In this document: positions 5,084-7,803 of the stretch, one piece after another | How the letters are laid out: each line of letters starts with the position of its first letter | How positions within the stretch are numbered: the first letter of the stretch is position 1 | DNA from: Piscirickettsiaceae bacterium | Lineage (GTDB): Bacteria > Pseudomonadota > Gammaproteobacteria > Nitrosococcales > Methylophagaceae | Assembly (NCBI GenBank): GCA_030627065.1 | Contig: DAOUSV010000067.1 | Coordinates: forward strand, 1-7,803 | Direction of reading: 5' to 3' | Length of the DNA stretch: 7,803 nt | Notes under the pieces: generated by a model | What the model saw: only the letters and a program-made list of their open reading frames with translations | Database searches by the model: none | Told to the model about the DNA's origin: nothing | Made by a program: the position numbers and the translations under genes

Positions 5084-6522
5084 GTAAACTAGTCGTATTA
5101 TTAATTGGCGGATTAGATCCGCAAGGTTGTGCAGGCTTGTCGCTTGATATTCAAACCGTCCAACATCATGGCGCACATGCTATATCTTTAACAACGTGTT
5201 TAACTGAACAAACTAGCCAAGGTTTAACGGCATTAGGCAGTTTAGGTCCTGAACAGTTTATGGCGCAATACCAAAGTTGTATTGCTGATTTTGAAATCAG
5301 TGCTATTAAGATTGGTTTAATACCGAATATCGCCATTGCACGATGTATTAAAACTATTTTAGAACAACATGATGTGCCAGTAGTTTTAGATCCCGTTTTA
5401 TCGGCAACATCAGGTGGCGTTCAGTTAGATCGTGAGCTTATCAAGTTTATTGGCAATGATTTGGTTCCTAAAATAGACCTAATGACCCCAAACCAAGGCG
5501 AATTAGCATTATTATCTGATGGTGAGTCAGATCATGTTGTAGCAAGTCAGCTTTTATTAAGTCGAGGTTTAAGGTCCTGTTTGGTGACGGGCGGAGATAG
5601 TGCTGATAAATGGGCAACAGATTATTTAATGAATGCTCAGTATCAATTTTATTGCTATCAAGATAAACAAGACAAACAAGTTCGCGGAACAGGTTGCTGT
5701 CTTGCCAGTAGTATTGCTAGTCAATTGGCTTTTCAGCAAGACCTTCGTGATGCCGTTGTGTTAGCCAAGGCCTATGTTGCAAGAGGCATAAGAACATCGG
5801 AGACCGTTGGACCCTATCAAGTATTGTCACATAGTCGCGAGGCGGTGCAATTACAAGATATGCCAAAGCTTTGTTATAGCCAAGAGTGGATCGGTAAAGA
5901 AGTGCAATTTCCATCGAGTCCTCAACAATTAGGTATTTACCCCGTTGTTGATGATCCTAACTGGGTGGATAAGTTATTAGATGAAGGTATTAAAACAATC
6001 CAATTACGATTGAAAGGTATTGAACAACAGATTCGGGTATCACAGATTAAGCAAGCGATAGCATCTAGTTCAAAGCATAATGATATAGCTCTATTTATTA
6101 ATGATTATTGGCAAGATTCGATTGATGCCGGTGCTTATGGGGTTCATTTAGGGCAGGAAGATTTGCAGGATGCCAATGTGCTTGAAATTGCAAAATCGGG
6201 ACTGCGTTTAGGCATTTCTACTCATTCCTATTGGGAGTTAGCCCGCGCTTTAGCGATCAACCCAAGTTATATTGCATTAGGGCCTATTTTTGAAACTAAT
6301 AGCAAACAAATGCCATTTTCTCCACAAGGTATCGCACGATTAGAATTGTGGGTGAAAATGCTGGCAGGACATTATCCACTGGTGGCCATTGGCGGCATTA
6401 ATTTAGAGCGTGCCAAACAGCTTAAACAAACCGGTGTCGGTTCGGTAGCCATGATTTCAGCGATTACTCAGGCTGATGATTATAAGCAAGCCACAAAAGA
6501 TCTACTCGCTTGTTGGCTGTAA
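5080..6522 (+). CDS. thiDE: ThiD-ThiE fusion: HMP/HMP-P kinase and thiamine phosphate synthase
   Basis: This 480-residue fusion combines two consecutive pathway steps. Residues about 1-250 are the ribokinase-like ThiD domain: GGLDPQGCAGLSLDIQT at 10-26, VVLDPVLSATSGG at 101-113, LMTPNQGELALLS at 134-146, and the anion-hole/catalytic RGTGC at 202-206 followed by a second Cys. Residues about 283-480 are the ThiE TIM barrel: QLRLKG, FINDYW at 339-344, GVHLGQEDL at 354-362, GISTHS at 378-383, GPIFETNSK at 401-409 and VAIGGI at 435-440. The expected HMP-PP and thiazole-phosphate binding residues are present. ATG at 5080 overlaps the thiG stop as ATGA; a TTG at 5068 in frame is possible but unlikely. 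The ThiD N-terminal motif departs from the usual G-S-D-P-S-G-G-A-G, with Leu, Gln and Cys substitutions, so ThiD activity is probable rather than certain. The 3' end overlaps the antiporter gene tail-to-tail. Confidence 0.95.
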   Translation: MSKLVVLLIGGLDPQGCAGLSLDIQTVQHHGAHAISLTTCLTEQTSQGLTALGSLGPEQFMAQYQSCIADFEISAIKIGLIPNIAIARCIKTILEQHDVPVVLDPVLSATSGGVQLDRELIKFIGNDLVPKIDLMTPNQGELALLSDGESDHVVASQLLLSRGLRSCLVTGGDSADKWATDYLMNAQYQFYCYQDKQDKQVRGTGCCLASSIASQLAFQQDLRDAVVLAKAYVARGIRTSETVGPYQVLSHSREAVQLQDMPKLCYSQEWIGKEVQFPSSPQQLGIYPVVDDPNWVDKLLDEGIKTIQLRLKGIEQQIRVSQIKQAIASSSKHNDIALFINDYWQDSIDAGAYGVHLGQEDLQDANVLEIAKSGLRLGISTHSYWELARALAINPSYIALGPIFETNSKQMPFSPQGIARLELWVKMLAGHYPLVAIGGINLERAKQLKQTGVGSVAMISAITQADDYKQATKDLLACWL

Positions 6523-7803
6523 TTCTTGCTCTTCTTGAACTAAAGCAATCAGCATCCAATCTTGTTCGGGTTTTAAGTCTTTATTGGCAGTAAAGAAATG
6601 TAACTTTTGTTTATTATCAATGGCGAATAATAGCGTTGCACGATTGCCATACTGCTGTTGATAATCTTCAAAGGTAAAGCTATCACTGAGTCTTGTTTGT
6701 TTGATTTTAGCTTCTTGAGCCACCAAGCTGGCGAGTTTAGAAAATGTCACTTCACTACCAAATAGAATATGTGAATTATGGTGGACGGTTGTTCGGGATA
6801 TTTTTTCGCCATTAGAGTCATCTTTTTCAGATAAGATGGAATAGATGCTATTGCTTCCAAATTCTGAACGATAACGTAATCCAGCCAAGGCATTCAGCTC
6901 TTTTTGAGGTGTTAGTGCTAATACTTGTCCGAGCCCGATTAAGTCTAAATGACGATCAGCATGTTCTGACACTGCATTGCCATAATAGGTATCTAAACCT
7001 TCCATCCGTGAGGCTTTGGAATTAGTCCAGCTGGTATCAGTTAAACGGGTGCGATAGCCACAGTCATTGAGTGCTTTGGCAATCAGTCGTGCGACAGGAT
7101 TGGCACCAATAATAAGAAAGCCTTTATCTTCCGGCTCGGCAACGCCTAATGCTTGGGCTAAGAACTTGGCAGTTGAACCTTGTAGAAAAACGGTACCAAT
7201 AATAATGGTAAAGGCGAGAGGCACGAGTAGTTCAGCATTAGGGACATTTAACTCTTGTAGCTTTAAAGCAAAGAGGGCACTAACCGCTGCGGCAACAATA
7301 CCACGAGGGCCGATCCAGCTGATTAGACTACGTTCTTGCCAAGAAAGATCTGAGCCGATGGTGCATAAGAAAACTTTAATAGGGCGGGCGATAAATTGAA
7401 TGGTAAGAAATAATAAAATACCACCCAAACCAATGGCTTCAAACTGAGCAAAGTCTAAACGTGCGGCAAGTAGAATGAACAGGCCTGAAATCAATAAGAT
7501 ACTTAGACTTTCTTTGAAATCGAGAATATCTTCAATATGTACACCTTTCATATTTGCCAGCCAAATCCCCATCACTGTGACAGTCAATAAACCAGATTCT
7601 TCTGATAAATGATTGGAAAGAGCGAATACGGCAAATACTAAGGTTAACGTGGCAACATTGTGTAAGTATTCAGGCATTCGATGGTGTCGCAGCACTAAAC
7701 CCATTAAATATGCGGCTGTTACACCAATAAAGGTGCCGACCAGAACTGTTTGCCCGAAAATGAATAAGGTACTACCGAGTGAACTATGCCCATGACCTAA
7801 GCC
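6502..7803 (-). CDS. CPA1/NhaP-type cation:proton antiporter with TrkA-N-like C-terminal domain (partial, N-terminus outside window)
   Basis: The frame is open from the window edge at 7803 to TAG at 6502 (433 residues visible), so the gene is truncated by the window; the ATG at 7704 is internal. Residues are counted from the edge. About seven hydrophobic segments fill residues 10-205, including a stretch around FKESLSILLISGLFILLAARL's family region (residues 96-116) and the CPA1 signature WIGPRGIVAAAVSALF (163-178). A nucleotide-binding-like Rossmann segment follows (GFLIIGANPVARLIAKAL, about 228-245), then ALTPQKELNAL, typical of TrkA-N/RCK regulatory domains, and a soluble C-terminal region. 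The family exchanges Na+ or K+ for H+ at the inner membrane. The ion cannot be told here, and the early transmembrane helices, with any Asn-Asp ion site, are not visible. It is convergent with the thiamine operon and unrelated to it in function. Confidence 0.92.
   Translation of the reverse strand, partial: GLGHGHSSLGSTLFIFGQTVLVGTFIGVTAAYLMGLVLRHHRMPEYLHNVATLTLVFAVFALSNHLSEESGLLTVTVMGIWLANMKGVHIEDILDFKESLSILLISGLFILLAARLDFAQFEAIGLGGILLFLTIQFIARPIKVFLCTIGSDLSWQERSLISWIGPRGIVAAAVSALFALKLQELNVPNAELLVPLAFTIIIGTVFLQGSTAKFLAQALGVAEPEDKGFLIIGANPVARLIAKALNDCGYRTRLTDTSWTNSKASRMEGLDTYYGNAVSEHADRHLDLIGLGQVLALTPQKELNALAGLRYRSEFGSNSIYSILSEKDDSNGEKISRTTVHHNSHILFGSEVTFSKLASLVAQEAKIKQTRLSDSFTFEDYQQQYGNRATLLFAIDNKQKLHFFTANKDLKPEQDWMLIALVQEEQELQPTSE

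Noticed and set aside
6490..6560. Terminator at the end of the thiamine operon
   Set aside because: No stable hairpin plus T-run could be found on either strand around the convergent overlap.
7067..7399. Plus-strand 110-codon frame opposite the antiporter
   Set aside because: The minus strand encodes recognisable CPA1 and Rossmann motifs here; the plus-strand product is not recognisable. The same applies to 7613-7795.
7702..7704. ATG as start of the antiporter
   Set aside because: The frame stays open for 33 more codons to the window edge with hydrophobic, membrane-like sequence, and the family has several more helices upstream.
1..7803. A novel defence, mobile or biosynthetic system in this window
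   Set aside because: Every large gene belongs to a known housekeeping family and no mobile or repeat-array signature is present; only the leader architecture and the small coupled gene remain unexplained.

Overview
This is an ordinary chromosomal stretch, moderately AT-rich, from a gammaproteobacterium. Gene order and protein style resemble marine Gammaproteobacteria such as Methylophaga relatives, but the genus is a guess from memory and cannot be proven from the sequence. There are no transposases, integrases, tRNAs, CRISPR repeats or phage genes, and I see no undescribed multi-gene system. The most interesting part is the RNA leader of the thiamine operon.

Layout. Positions 52-848 hold two genes on the minus strand that overlap by ATGA: an Smr-domain putative nuclease (SmrA/YdaL-like) followed by a 65-residue protein of unknown function. 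Positions 1-44 hold a long inverted repeat just after them. Positions 849-1164 form the divergent intergenic region. It holds a possible sigma-70 promoter, a clear TPP (THI-box) riboswitch at about 971-1055, and a roughly 110-nt expression platform. Next comes a tight plus-strand operon, thiC-thiO-thiS-thiG-thiDE (1165-6522), with gaps or overlaps of +8, -8, +1 and -4 bases. On the minus strand, overlapping the end of thiDE by 21 bp, is the 3' part of a CPA1/NhaP-type cation:proton antiporter gene with a TrkA-N-like C-terminal domain. It runs off the right edge of the window.

How the genes work together. ThiC converts AIR to HMP-phosphate, and the ThiD half of ThiDE phosphorylates it to HMP-PP. 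ThiO oxidises glycine to the imine (dehydroglycine). ThiS carries the sulfur as a C-terminal thiocarboxylate, and ThiG joins these with DXP to make the thiazole phosphate. The ThiE half of ThiDE couples HMP-PP and thiazole phosphate to thiamine phosphate. ThiF, the sulfur-relay proteins, DXP synthase and ThiL are needed but are not in the window. The end product TPP should repress the operon through the riboswitch. The leader contains a hairpin that buries the thiC ribosome-binding site and start codon, plus a mutually exclusive alternative pairing, so translational control is likely.
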